A stretch of DNA of 64,000 nucleotides from Alphaproteobacteria bacterium (GTDB lineage Bacteria; Myxococcota_A; UBA796; GCA-2862545). Positions 26,245 to 36,000 of this stretch are shown here, in pieces (position 1 is the stretch's first letter; every line of letters starts with the position of its first letter). The notes beneath the pieces were generated by a model, which was given only the letters and a program-made list of their open reading frames with translations, had not been told where the DNA came from and did no database searches. The position numbers and the translations under genes are program-made. The DNA lies in assembly GCA_020632885.1 (NCBI GenBank), contig JACKEQ010000004.1:465277-529276 (forward strand). Reading direction: 5' to 3'.

Positions 26245-27526
26245 CCTCGACATCGAGCGTCACCTCCTCCGGGTGGGCAACGATGCCCTCGCGCAGGCCA
26301 CCGTGTGGACCGCCCTGCTCGGGGTCGTCGGCAGTGTCGGGATCGGTGGCTTCCTGCTCGCCGGGGGTCCGCCCGAGCTCCGGCTCGCCCTGGCGGCGTC
26401 GGCATGGGGTGCGCTCACCTCGGTCGCCCTGATGGCCCTCGCCCGGCGTCACCTGGTCTCCGGCGCCGCAGCCACCGTGGGCTTCGCGCTGTACAGCTCC
26501 ATGCCCACCCTCCTCTTCCTGGGGAGCCATGCGGCGGGGCTGCCCTACGGCGCCGGCACGTTCCTCATCGGCCCCATGCCCTTCCTCTACGCCGTGTTCA
26601 TCGTGCTCGCGGCCACCCTGCTCCGCCCCGGCCTGCCGATCTTCGTGGCGGGCTGGACCTCGGCCTCCCTGCTCGGCTGCTTCGCCCTCGCGCGCCCGGC
26701 GTACCTGGGCCTCCCGGTGCACGACCCCACCTTCGCGAACGAGCTCACCGGCTGGTTCGTCTGGGGCAACAAGGCGCTCATGCTCGTGTTCGTGGGCCTC
26801 GTGGCGGCCGCGGTCACGGTGGTCGCGCGTCGGCTCGCGGTGGACGTGCTCACCGAGTCTGCCGAGAAGGAGCACGTGCGGCGCACGTTCGGTCGCTACG
26901 TCAGCGACGAGGTCGCTGCCCACGTGCTCGCCGGGGGCGCCCGCGGCGTACGGAAGGACGTGGTGGTGCTGTTCTCGGACATCCGCGGGTTCACGACCTG
27001 GAGCGAGGCCACCGACCCCGAGGAGCTCGTGGCCCGCCTGAACGTGTACTTCGAGGCCATGGTCTCCGCGATCCACCGGCACGGCGGGGTGGTCGACAAG
27101 TTCATCGGCGACGCCGTCATGGCGGTGTTCGACGGCGTGTTGCCCCTCGAGCGTCCCGAGGATGCCGCCCTCGCCGCGGCCCTCGCCATGCAGGAGGAGC
27201 TCGCGCGCCTCAACGCGGCCTGGGCCGACCAGGGTCTGGCCCCGTGGCGCACCGGGATCGGCCTGCACCGCGGGCCCGTCGTGCTCGGCAGCCTCGGGAG
27301 CGAGGAGCGCCAGGACTTCACGGTCATCGGGGACGCCGTGAACACCGCGTCGCGGCTGGAGGGCCTCACCAAGGAGCTGGGTGCGGTGATCCTCGTCTCC
27401 GATGCCCTGGCGGCAGGTCTGACGGACCGCGGCGCCCTCGAGGACGGCGGGGAGGTCGCCATCCGCGGCCGCGAGGCCCGCCTGCACGTCTGGCGGGTCA
27501 GGAGCCCAGCAGACGCCGCAGGGTGA
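26237..27526 (+). CDS. Class III adenylate/guanylate cyclase with membrane N-terminus
   Basis: A 429-aa protein. About 200 N-terminal residues hold six hydrophobic segments, followed by a linker (EKEHVRRTFGRYVSDEVAAHVL) and a nucleotide cyclase domain. Metal-binding Asp residues are in LFSDIRGFTTWSE and DKFIGDAVMAVF. RTGIGLHRGPVVLGSLGS and VIGDAVNTASRLEGL complete the family pattern. It should make cAMP from ATP in response to a membrane or cytoplasmic cue. The ATG overlaps the fdhD stop, so it belongs to the redox operon. Its end overlaps the convergent membrane gene by 29 bases. Confidence 0.9.
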   Translation: MSDLDIERHLLRVGNDALAQATVWTALLGVVGSVGIGGFLLAGGPPELRLALAASAWGALTSVALMALARRHLVSGAAATVGFALYSSMPTLLFLGSHAAGLPYGAGTFLIGPMPFLYAVFIVLAATLLRPGLPIFVAGWTSASLLGCFALARPAYLGLPVHDPTFANELTGWFVWGNKALMLVFVGLVAAAVTVVARRLAVDVLTESAEKEHVRRTFGRYVSDEVAAHVLAGGARGVRKDVVVLFSDIRGFTTWSEATDPEELVARLNVYFEAMVSAIHRHGGVVDKFIGDAVMAVFDGVLPLERPEDAALAAALAMQEELARLNAAWADQGLAPWRTGIGLHRGPVVLGSLGSEERQDFTVIGDAVNTASRLEGLTKELGAVILVSDALAAGLTDRGALEDGGEVAIRGREARLHVWRVRSPADAAG

Positions 27527-28166
27527 TGGCGTGCACCATGAGCGCCCCGCACACGCACACCGGCGCGATCCAGAAGGCCGGGAGCTGGAACGGGATCAGC
27601 AGCGGGTCCGGGTAGCGACCGAGCACCGACCCGCCCACGACGCGCAGCACGTTCGCGAGCAGCGCGATGCCCACGGCCTGGCTCGCCCACGCGGCGGCCC
27701 GCGAGCGATCCGCGATGGGCGCGAGCACCAGGCAGGTGATCCCCGCGACGATGTCCACGTTCTCGCCCGTCCAGGTCATCTGGGGCGGCGCGACGCCCTC
27801 CTCCGCCCAGAGGTGCAGGACGATCTCGAGGGGGAAGCGCATGGCCTGGAAGCCCACGAGGACCGCCAGCGGCAGGCGCGCCAGCCGGGCGCCCAGCGGG
27901 GACGCCGCCGTGCCGAACGCGACCGCGAAGATCACGCCCATCATCGCCGGCACGACGGGCACGGGGTGGGCGGGGTCGGCGAGACCCAGCCCTACCGGCA
28001 GCGACGCGACCCCCAGCCAGCCCACGACAGCCAGGACCGCCAGGACCCCATCGCGCGCCCCACGCCCCGCGGGAGCCGTGTGGACCACGGCGGCCACGAG
28101 CCACGCGAGGCACGCTGCCACCACGGCCAGGAACAACCAGAGCCCCACACCCGTCGGTACCGGCAC
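27498..28166 (-). CDS. Polytopic membrane protein of unknown function
   Basis: A 222-aa protein with about six hydrophobic segments, no catalytic motif recognised, and a conserved-looking central loop RFPLEIVLHLWAEEGVAPPQMTWTGENVDI. GTG at 28166 is chosen because AGGAGG lies four bases upstream; an ATG at 28199 is in frame but overlaps the divergent regulator's ATG. It is divergent from an HxlR regulator, which often controls such a neighbour. Confidence 0.65.
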   Translation of the reverse strand: MPVPTGVGLWLFLAVVAACLAWLVAAVVHTAPAGRGARDGVLAVLAVVGWLGVASLPVGLGLADPAHPVPVVPAMMGVIFAVAFGTAASPLGARLARLPLAVLVGFQAMRFPLEIVLHLWAEEGVAPPQMTWTGENVDIVAGITCLVLAPIADRSRAAAWASQAVGIALLANVLRVVGGSVLGRYPDPLLIPFQLPAFWIAPVCVCGALMVHAITLRRLLGS

Positions 28167-28197
28167 ACCGCCTCCTGTTACTATCTGAAAACATAGC
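28167..28197. promoter_or_regulatory. Divergent promoter/operator of HxlR regulator
   Basis: A 31-base space that is notably AT-rich. CTAT (28181-28184) and ATAG (28193-28196) form an imperfect dyad around ctgaaaac, a plausible site for the winged-helix dimer. TACTAT (28179-28184) serves as a -10-like element 13 bases before the ATG at 28198, giving a very short leader without a ribosome site. Confidence 0.45.
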
Positions 28198-28833
28198 ATG
28201 AGATCCTACAAACAATACTGCGGCGTCGCGCAGGCCCTCGACCTCGTGGGTCAGCGCTGGACCCTCCTCCTCGTGCGCGACCTGCTCCCCGGTCCGCGGC
28301 GCTTCCGCGACCTCCTGCTCCCGGGGCTCACGCCCAACGTGCTCTCCGAGCGTCTGCACCAGCTCGAGGAGGCGGGTCTCGTCGAGAACATCGAGCTGCC
28401 TCCGCCCGCCGCCTGCCACGCCTGGGCCCTGACGGAGGCCGGGCGGCGCCTCGAGCCCGTCGTGTTGGCCCTCGGCGCCTTCGGAGCGCCCTACCTCGGA
28501 GCCCCGGAAGGCCGCGCCGTCCGGGCCCGTTGGATGGTCGTCTCGCTGATGCGCCGGTACCGCGGGGGCCTGGCGGGGGTCGTGGCGCTCGTCGTGGACG
28601 GGGTGCCCTACACCGTCGACCTCACCCCGGAGCGCCTGGAGGCCCGGGATGGTGCGCCCACCCGGCCCGACGCGGTCATCACGGGCGACCTCCCGTCCGT
28701 GGCGGCCCTCCTGGTCCGTCGGGACCCCGACGCGCCCGTCGCGATCGAGGGGGACGCGGCCCTGGTGCGTGGGCTGCTCGGTGCCCTCGCGAGCCAGAGC
28801 GGCGATGGCGGCATACGTCCGCCGCCACCATGA
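28198..28833 (+). CDS. HxlR-family transcriptional regulator with SCP2-like tail
   Basis: A 211-aa winged-helix regulator. The start MRSYKQYCGVAQALDLVGQRWTLLLVRDLL and RRFRDLLLPGLTPNVLSERLHQLEEAGLV form the HxlR DNA-binding domain, with Cys8 at the family's redox-sensitive position. The C-terminal part (VDGVPYTVDLTPERLEAR ... PDAVITGDLPSVAALL) resembles an SCP2 sterol-carrier-like ligand domain seen in longer HxlR members. Its stop overlaps the next start (ATGA). It likely represses itself and the divergent membrane gene. Confidence 0.87.
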   Translation: MRSYKQYCGVAQALDLVGQRWTLLLVRDLLPGPRRFRDLLLPGLTPNVLSERLHQLEEAGLVENIELPPPAACHAWALTEAGRRLEPVVLALGAFGAPYLGAPEGRAVRARWMVVSLMRRYRGGLAGVVALVVDGVPYTVDLTPERLEARDGAPTRPDAVITGDLPSVAALLVRRDPDAPVAIEGDAALVRGLLGALASQSGDGGIRPPPP

Positions 28834-29771
28834 AGAAGCTCGCGAAACAGCTCATCGAGCACGTCCGGGAGGACTGGGACCCCGTCCTGTACGGCCTCAC
28901 GGCGCTGTGGATCGCGATCCTCGTGATCGCCAACTACGGGTTCGACGCCTTCGTGGCCGTGGACCAGGACGCGCGGGCCGTCTGGCGGATCCTCCCGTTC
29001 GTCGGCTTCTACGGCATCCCCTACGCCGTGGTGCTCGGCCTCCTCTTCGCGCGTGGCCGCGTCGACACCACCACCCCCGGCCTCTGGCGCGCCCTCGCTG
29101 TCGGCCTGTTCGTGGTCTCCCTGGCGGACTGGTTCCCCTACCACCGCGACGTGGCCGCATACTTCCCGGGCCCGCTGCGCGTCTGGGTCTCGGCGGTGGC
29201 CTGGAACCTGAAGTCCACGCTCTGCTGGTTCACGCCCATCCTGGCGTACTGGCTGGCCTTCGACCGACGGCACGACCGGACGTGCTACGGCATCACGCTG
29301 AAGGGCTTCGATGCGGGTCCCTACCTGCTGTGCATCGGCATCCTCGTGCCGCTCGCGCTCTGGGCGTCCTTCCAGCCATCGTTCCTGCAGCAGTACCCCA
29401 CGTACCGGCCCGGTCAGGCGGAGGTCTACCTCGGCGTCTCCGCGTGGTGGACCGTCATCCCCTACGAGCTGGTGTACGGGTTCGACTTCAGCTTCGTGGA
29501 GCTCTACTTCCGCGGCTTCCTGGTGATCGGCCTGGCGCGCTGGCTCGGGCGCAGCGCGGTGCTCCCGATGGTGGCGATGTACGCGGCGCTGCACTTCGGG
29601 AAGCCCTTCGCGGAGACGATCGGGAGCATCATCGGCGGCTACATCCTCGGGGTCTTCGCCTACAACAGCCGGAGCATCGCGGGTGGCATCATCCTGCACC
29701 TGAGCCTCGCGTGGACCATGGAGGCGGCGGCCTTCGTGCAGCACAGCCTCCAGGGCACCGTGGTGCGGTAG
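28830..29771 (+). CDS. CPBP-type intramembrane protease-like membrane protein
   Basis: A 313-aa polytopic protein with about eight hydrophobic segments. Motifs of the CPBP (Abi/CAAX protease-like) family are visible near the end: VELYFRGFLV (family EExxxR, with Val in place of the first Glu), ALHFGKP (metal-binding His) and IILHLSLAW. It may be a membrane protease or an inactive relative. It is coupled to the HxlR regulator by ATGA overlap, so it is probably under that regulator's control. Confidence 0.7.
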   Translation: MKKLAKQLIEHVREDWDPVLYGLTALWIAILVIANYGFDAFVAVDQDARAVWRILPFVGFYGIPYAVVLGLLFARGRVDTTTPGLWRALAVGLFVVSLADWFPYHRDVAAYFPGPLRVWVSAVAWNLKSTLCWFTPILAYWLAFDRRHDRTCYGITLKGFDAGPYLLCIGILVPLALWASFQPSFLQQYPTYRPGQAEVYLGVSAWWTVIPYELVYGFDFSFVELYFRGFLVIGLARWLGRSAVLPMVAMYAALHFGKPFAETIGSIIGGYILGVFAYNSRSIAGGIILHLSLAWTMEAAAFVQHSLQGTVVR

Positions 29772-29774
29772 GCT
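29769..29774 (+). promoter_or_regulatory. TAGGCT hexamer six bases before a GTG start
   Basis: TAGGCT ends six bases before GTG 29781, with no ribosome site. Its TAG is also the stop codon of the upstream gene. The spacing suits a leaderless transcript. Confidence 0.35.
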
Positions 29775-29780
29775 CTGGCC

Positions 29781-30482
29781 GTGCCCATCTGCGTGTGCGA
29801 GCCCCCAGCCGACTCCGTCGAGGACGTGTACTGCTGCGAGGCCCTCATCCCCTGGTCCCGCGGGAAGTTCGCGGACGCGCGTGACGGGGCCGTCGCCGCC
29901 CTCCAGCTCGACCCGCTCCACACGCCGTCGTGGATGCTCTACAGCTTCTCGATCTACCGGCGGGGCGAACGCGAGGAGGGCATGCAGCTCCTCGAGACGC
30001 TGGCGGACGACCCCACCGTGGGCGGCACGGCTCGCCGCACGCTCCGCCTCAACCGGCACCGCCACGACCGCGACCAGGTGCACGTCAGCGCCGGTGTGGA
30101 CGTGACCTACGGCTACGGGCCCTTCTTCAGCGTGGATGTGCCCCTGCGCGGCGCCTTCGGGGCGCGCCTGCACGCGGGCCGGCTCTTCGAGATCTTCCGG
30201 GAGCGGGAGGCCGGCGACATCGGCGGAGCGCACCTGACGTGGAGCCAGACGAGCGGCACGTGGCGCGTGCAGCTCTCGATGGGCGGCGAGGGTGTGCGGG
30301 GGGTGGGCTCGCACGAGAGCTGGTTCCTGCCCCAGGCGGGCCTGCGGATCGACACGCGCCTGAGCTCGGGTCTCGGGATCGGCGTGGACCTCGGTGCGGT
30401 CGGCGGTCGCTACGACAGTGCCACGGCCTACGCGTACAACCGGTGGTACCTCACGTTCTACACGCCTGGTCGGCGTCGCTGA
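29781..30482 (+). CDS. TPR-like plus beta-rich hypothetical protein
   Basis: A 233-aa protein. Residues 10-85 look like two helical TPR-type repeats (KFADARDGAVAALQLDPLHTPSWMLYSFSIYRRGEREEGMQLLE). Residues 95-230 are alternating strands rich in Gly and aromatic residues, ending WYLTFYTP, as in a small outer-membrane barrel. No signal peptide is seen; three Cys lie near the start (ICVCEPP, YCC). No family was recognised. The GTG start has no ribosome site. Confidence 0.55.
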   Translation: MPICVCEPPADSVEDVYCCEALIPWSRGKFADARDGAVAALQLDPLHTPSWMLYSFSIYRRGEREEGMQLLETLADDPTVGGTARRTLRLNRHRHDRDQVHVSAGVDVTYGYGPFFSVDVPLRGAFGARLHAGRLFEIFREREAGDIGGAHLTWSQTSGTWRVQLSMGGEGVRGVGSHESWFLPQAGLRIDTRLSSGLGIGVDLGAVGGRYDSATAYAYNRWYLTFYTPGRRR

Positions 30483-30486
30483 CCCC

Positions 30487-31288
30487 TCAGGTGAGGGCCG
30501 CGAGGGCCTCCGGGCGCCGGTCGCGACGCCAGAACAGCGAGTAGGTCTGGACCGGGGCCGTCCTCGAGGGGCGCGCGGGGAAGGCCGGGCGACGGGATGC
30601 AGTCGTTGATGGCGGCCACCCCCAGCCCGAGCTCCACCCAGCGCACGGTGACGGTCCAGTCGTCGCTCTCCGCGGCCACCGTGAACCCCGCTCCCGCACG
30701 GGCCAGGAGGGCCTCCAGGACGACGCGGTGGGGACGGCCGGCGCTCGGCATCACCCAGGACCTGCCGTCGAGGGACTCCAGCCGACAGGGGCTCGGGAGC
30801 ACGCTGCCCGGCGGCGCGACGACCACGGTGCTCACCGTGCGGATCGGGAGCACGCCGAAGCGCTCCGGATCGGGTCGCGTGGACACCCCGAGCTCCGCGC
30901 GGCCCTCCAGCACGGCCCGTTCGGCCTCGGCGCCGTCGGCGACCACGGGCACGATGCCCTCCTGGCGGATCCAGGTCCCGAGGGGCTCGAGCAGCACGTG
31001 GGACCACGCACCGCGCCCGGCGGCCAGGCGCACGAGCGAGCCTCCCGTCTGGAAGGCCGCGCAGCGCTGCAGCACGTCGCGCCCCAGGGCCGCCAGGGCC
31101 TCCCCGCGGGGCGTCAGGGCCAGCACGCGACCGGTGCGCACGTAGAGGTCCTCGCCCACACTCTCGGCCAGGCGGCGGATCTGCCCGTGCACGGCGGGCT
31201 GCGTGAGACCCAGGCGCCGCCCGGTCTCGGTGTGGCTCAGGGTCTCGGCGAACACCACGAAGGTCGGCAGCACGGCGAGGTCCAGCAT
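30487..31288 (-). CDS. LysR-family transcriptional regulator (frameshifted near C-terminus)
   Basis: The N-terminal HTH (LPTFVVFAETLSHTETGRRLGLTQPAVHGQIRRLAE) and the substrate-binding domain of a LysR activator are present. Near 30552-30558 the frame breaks: the reading frame changes after APLEDGP, and the fitting end VQTYSLFWRRDRRPEALAALT lies in the next frame, ending at 30487. One extra G in CCCCGG explains it. The repaired length is about 267 aa. It is divergent from kptA with a T-N11-A palindrome between, so it likely controls kptA and itself. Confidence 0.85.
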
Positions 31289-31299
31289 CGGTCACCATC

Positions 31300-31314
31300 A
31301 TCAGGATTCCTGAT
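31300..31314. promoter_or_regulatory. LysR-type binding box (perfect palindrome)
   Basis: ATCAGGATTCCTGAT is a 7-1-7 perfect inverted repeat and contains the T-N11-A core of LysR sites. It lies just ahead of the LysR start (31288) in the 92-base divergent space. AT-rich ttctatatcggaa follows and probably holds promoter elements. Confidence 0.65.
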
Positions 31315-31380
31315 TCTATATCGGAAATCATCATGCGACACGATGACCATGGCGGGACATGCTGTGGGCAGGAGGTCACC

Positions 31381-31995
31381 ATGAACGACCCGATGATCGT
31401 GAAGAAGAGCAAGAAGCTGTCGTGGTTGCTGCGCCATGGCGCCAACGAGGCCGGGCTGGCCATGGACGCCGCCGGCTGGGCGCGGGTGGAGGACGTGTGC
31501 CGGTATCTCCGGATGTCCGAGCAGCTCCTGGACCGCGTCATCGCCGAGAACAACAAGGGCCGCCTGGTCCGCGACGGCGACCGGGTCCGGTGCTGCCAGG
31601 GCCACTCCACCGCGAACATGCCGGTCACGCAGGAGGCCCTGGAGGCCTCCTGGGACCCCTGGACCGGCGACGGGCCCATCGTGCACGGCACGTCCGTGGC
31701 CGCCGCCCACACGATCCTGGCGGAGGGCATCCGCGCGATGGCGCGCACCCACGTGCACCTCGCGAGCGACGAGAGCTCGAAGGTGGGCAAGCGGGCGGCG
31801 GTCGCCGTCCTGCTCGACATCGACCCCACCCGGATCGACGGTGTCTGGGTGAGCGAGAACGGCGTGATCCTGGCCCGGGAGGTCCCCGCCCACGCGATCG
31901 TCGGCGTTCGCGGGGCCACGAAGAACGGGCGTGCCGCGGAGGCCGAGCTCCGCGCGCGTCTGTCGCAGTCACCCGGACATCACGTCGCGTCCTGA
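31381..31995 (+). CDS. kptA: RNA 2'-phosphotransferase (Tpt1/KptA)
   Basis: Transfers a 2'-phosphate from RNA to NAD+, releasing nicotinamide and ADP-ribose 1'',2''-cyclic phosphate. Family blocks are KKLSWLLRHGANEAGLAMDAAGWARVEDV, VRCCQGHST, VHGTSVAAAHTILAEGIRAMARTHVHLASD and VWVSENGVILAREVP, which place the Arg/His catalytic residues. At 204 aa it matches the family. ATG at 31381 has AGGAGG six bases upstream. No 2'-phospho-forming ligase is seen nearby. It is likely under the divergent LysR. Confidence 0.92.
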   Translation: MNDPMIVKKSKKLSWLLRHGANEAGLAMDAAGWARVEDVCRYLRMSEQLLDRVIAENNKGRLVRDGDRVRCCQGHSTANMPVTQEALEASWDPWTGDGPIVHGTSVAAAHTILAEGIRAMARTHVHLASDESSKVGKRAAVAVLLDIDPTRIDGVWVSENGVILAREVPAHAIVGVRGATKNGRAAEAELRARLSQSPGHHVAS

Positions 31996-31999
31996 TCGG

Positions 32000-32009
32000 G
32001 TCACGTGAC
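32000..32009. repeat. 10-bp palindrome in intergenic space
   Basis: GTCACGTGAC is a perfect palindrome in the 75-base gap between kptA and the coiled-coil lipoprotein. It may be a regulatory site; nothing else supports this. Confidence 0.25.
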
Positions 32010-32070
32010 GTCACCGCGTCGATGGCGGGGCCGGGTCGGTCGTCTGTGCAAGCAACACCAGGAGGCCACC

Positions 32071-33032
32071 ATGACCCGCATCCTCGCCCTCGCCATCGCC
32101 CTCTCCCCCTCGCCCTGGGCGCCTGCAGCACGGGCCACGCGGAGCCCGGCCTCGCGATGCCGGTGGGGGCGCTGCCCTCCGAGCAGGTCGAGATGGCCCT
32201 GGACCTGGCCGACGCCCGCGGCGAGATCGCCGACCTCCGCGAGGCGCTGCACGCCGCGAACGCCGGTGACGCCGAGCTCGCGGCCCTCCAGGCCGAGCTG
32301 GAGCAGACGAAGGCCCAGGTGGGCGCCCTCAACGGTCGGGTGGCCTCCCGCGACTCCCGGATCGCCGGTCTCACCGCCGAGCTCTCCGCATCGCAGGCCG
32401 CCGCCATCGACCCCGCGGCCTTCCAGAGCCAGGCTGCCGAGCTCGCCCAGGCGCAGCAGCGCGTGGAGAACCTCCAGCAGCGCGTGACCCGCCTGCAGAA
32501 CCGGAACCAGGACCTCACGGCGAACCTGGCCAACGCCGACCAGCAGATCACGGCCCAGGAGCGCGACCTGCGCGGCCAGCGCCAGCAGATCCGCGACATG
32601 GACCGCACCCTGCGCCAGCTGGAGATGAGCCTCGCGGGCACCGCGGACCTCGAGCGCCGCCTGCGCCAGGCCAGCATGAGCAACCAGCAGCTCCAGGCCA
32701 CCCTGGACGCGACGAACCGGCGCCTCGCGGCGACCCAGGCGGACCTCCAGGCCGAGCGTCGGAACACCGCCGCCCCCGCCCAGGTGGCCAGTCTCCAGGC
32801 CGAGATCGACCGGCTGAAGTCCCAGAACGCGAACCTCCGCCAGCAGCTCTCCCGCGCGAACGACGCGGTGTCCGACGCCGATGACACGCCGGCGCCCCCG
32901 GCCTCCCCCGCCCCTCCCGCGAACCGCCCGAACCGCGGCGGCCAGGGTGGGACCGCCGGCAACCCCGGCAACGTCGGGAACGGCCAGCCCCGCGGCAACG
33001 GCGGTCGCCCCGCCCCCGGCCAGGCGCGATAG
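32071..33032 (+). CDS. Coiled-coil lipoprotein (one-base frameshift in signal peptide)
   Basis: About 320 aa. The ATG follows AGGAGG. The first codons (MTRILALAIAL) are in one frame; near 32104-32113 a C-run has lost one base, and the rest (PLALGACSTGHAEPGLAM, a clear lipobox LGAC) is in the next frame. Residues about 45-260 are a continuous heptad coiled coil (LQAELEQTKAQVGALNGRV and similar), ending in a Gly/Pro/Asn-rich tail. It may be an envelope scaffold. The frameshift is almost certainly a consensus error, because both parts join into a textbook lipoprotein. Confidence 0.78.
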
Positions 33033-33041
33033 ACGGGCGGG

Positions 33042-36000
33042 GTGCCTGCCCGCCTCACCGAGATCGACCTGAACCGCCACGTCGGTGCCCGCTTCGCCAA
33101 GCGGGCCCGACTCCAGCGCGTCGACGACCCCGCGGTCGACGGCGTCGTCCTCACCGGCCGCGTGGGCCCCTACCAGGTCCAGGCGGAGCTCGCCGACCGG
33201 CTCACCAGCCGGTGCACGTGCATCTACGGCGAGCGCTGCGAGCACGTCGCCGCCCTGCTGGCCGCCTGGATCGACGACGCCGACGGCTTCGAGCGCCTGA
33301 CGACGGAGCTCGCCCTCCCCGAGTCCCCCCACCTCCTCCGCGCCTGGCTGGCCTCCAACGACCCCGCGCTCCTCGCGGAGGACATGCACGCCTTCCTGGA
33401 CCACGGCCGGTGGATGAGCCCCCGCCATCCCCTGTGGTCCCTGGGGCGCGGCGACCTCGACACGGCCCTCGACGCCCTCGAGCTGGCCGTGGAGCAGGGG
33501 AAGATGGACGCCCGCGAGGCTCTGGAGCCCCTGTTCGCACGGGTCACGAGCACGGTGCGGATGCGGATGCGCAAGCGGGAGGCGGTGCAGCGCGCGTCCG
33601 CGTGGCGTGACGACCCACCGCCGGAGCCCGCCCTGCGCCCGCTCTGGGAGGCCGCCCGCGCGGCGCTCGCCGACCTGGACCTCGCGCGGTTCCCGCCCGG
33701 CAGCTTCGGTCGTGCCCAGGTCCTGCCCGACCACGAGCTGCGCTTCGCGCTCCAGAGCCTGCCGTACCACCCCGTGACCCGGCCCATCGCGGAAGGGCTC
33801 CTGGAGAGCCTCGACACCTTCCTGCGCCGCGACGTCGCCGGTGTCGTGCTGGACTCCGTCGTGGGCCACCACCAGCCGGACGTGCGCGAGGAGGTGCTCG
33901 CGGTGCTGAAGGTGCCGCTGTGGCAGCGCGCCCTCGAGCAGCTCGACCGGGCCCTGGCCCTCGAGGGTCCCCGTTCCGCGCAGGAGATCGGGTGGCGCGT
34001 GGAGACGCTCGGACCGTTCGTGTCCGATGCCACCCTCGTGGGCCTGACGCCCTACAAGCGGCGGGACGGGTTCCGCACGAAGAAGCTGGCGGGCTTCGAG
34101 CCGCGCGACCTCCCGCTGGCCGCCGACCGCGCCGCCCATGCCGCGCAGAAGGCCGGGAGCCCGCTCCCCTTCGTGCTGGAGCACCTCGTGGACCACCCCC
34201 GGCTCGTCGACGAGGACGGGCTGGCCCTGCGCCTGAAGCGCTCCGAGCTGGAGGTCGCGGTGCGGGTGGAGGACGGCTACGCCCTGCAGCTCGTGCTCGC
34301 CGGCCGCACGCTGTCCCTGGACGCCCTGCCGGGTCTGCGCCCGGAGGCCGGCCAGGCCGCCATCCGGCTGGGTCCCGTGGTGCACCTGGTCACCGTCGGC
34401 CCCGTGCTGGAAGGCGTGATCAAGATGATGGGTCGCTACGGCGACCGGTTCCCGGCTGCCGCGCGGGGGCCGCTCCTGGAGCGGCTCGGCCTGATGGACC
34501 GCTCGGTTCCGCTCCGGCTGGACGGCAGTCTCCGGGGACGCCCGCTGGAGCCCGACAACCGGCCCGTCCTGCTGCTCGAGCCCCTGCCGGAGGGCGCCCT
34601 CAGGGTGCTCGTGCGCCTCGAGCCCCTGCCCGGCGGCCCGCGCGTCGTCCCCGGCCATGGGCCCAGCGAGCTGTCCGTCACGATCGACGGCGAGCGGCGC
34701 TTCGTGGAGCGCTCCCCATCCAGCGAGCCATCGCGCGTCCGGGACGCGCTGGTGGGGCTCCCGCTGCCCGAGCTCGTGGACTGGGAGGGCACCCACGAGC
34801 TGCCCGAGGACGCCCTCGACCTCGTCTGGGCCCTGCGCGACAACCCGGCCGTCCGCACCCTCTGGCCCAAGCGACGGCTCCTCGTGCGCGGCGAGGGCAC
34901 CGCGAGCCAGGTGCGCGCCAGCGCGAGCCGCCGGCGGGACTGGTTCGGTGTGGAAGGCGAGCTCCGCGCCGAGCAGAGCGTCGTGCCCCTGAAGGACCTC
35001 CTCTCGGCCATCCGGGCCGGTCAGCGGTTCGTGGAGCTGGCCGACGGGTCCTGGCTCCGTCTCGCCGATGGGCTCCGCAAGGCCCTCCGGGACGCCTCGG
35101 GGCTCGCCACCGACGAGGACGAGCCGCGCCTGCCGCCCCTCGCGGCCGCCCGCGCCATGCTCGCCCTCGAGGAGGCCGGCGGCGACACGTTCGTTCCGGA
35201 CGAGCTCACGGACCTGGCGGACCGGATCCGCGCCGCGGACGACCTGGAGCCCGTGACCCCGCCCGGCCTGCAGGCCACCCTGCGCGACTACCAGCTCGCC
35301 GGGGTCACCTGGCTGCGGCGGCTGGCCACCTGGGCGCCGGGGGCCGTGCTGGCGGACGAGATGGGCCTCGGGAAGACCCTGCAGGCCCTCGCGCTGATCC
35401 TCGAGCGCGGCGGGCTCTCGCTGGTGGTGGCCCCCGCGTCGGTGAACCTCAACTGGGCGCGTGAGGCCGCCCGGTTCACGCCGGGCCTGAAGGTGGCGCT
35501 CTACCGGGGCTCCGACCGCGAGGCCCTGCTCGCCGACCCCCCGGACATCCTGATCACGAGCTACGAGCTACTCATCCGGGACCTGGACCGGCTGGCGACC
35601 GTCCGCCTGTCCACCGTCGTGTTCGACGAGGCCCAGGCACTGAAGAACCCGCGCACCAAGCGGGCCCGCGCGGGTCGCGCCCTGGACGTCGGCTTCGCGC
35701 TGGCGCTCTCCGGGACCCCCGTCGAGAACGACCTGCTCGAGCTCTGGAGCCTGATGCGTGTCGTGGTGCCCGGGCTCCTCGGGCCCAAGGAGCACTTCCA
35801 CGAGCGGTTCGGCAAGAAGCTCATGCGCGCCGAGTCCATGGGAGGCGGCGCCCTGGGCGGGCTCATCCGGCCGTTCCTGCTGCGCCGGACGAAGCGGGAG
35901 GTGGCCCCCGAGCTGCCCGAGCGCACCGAGACCGTCGAGTGGATCGAGCTCTCGTCCCGCGAGCGTGTGGCCTACGACCGCCTGCGGCTCTCGGCGGTGA

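Noticed and set aside
28608..31919. An 1103-codon minus-strand frame across the CPBP, TPR-like and kptA genes
   Set aside because: No domain in it; kptA and the CPBP motifs are on the plus strand, and LysR is in a different minus frame.
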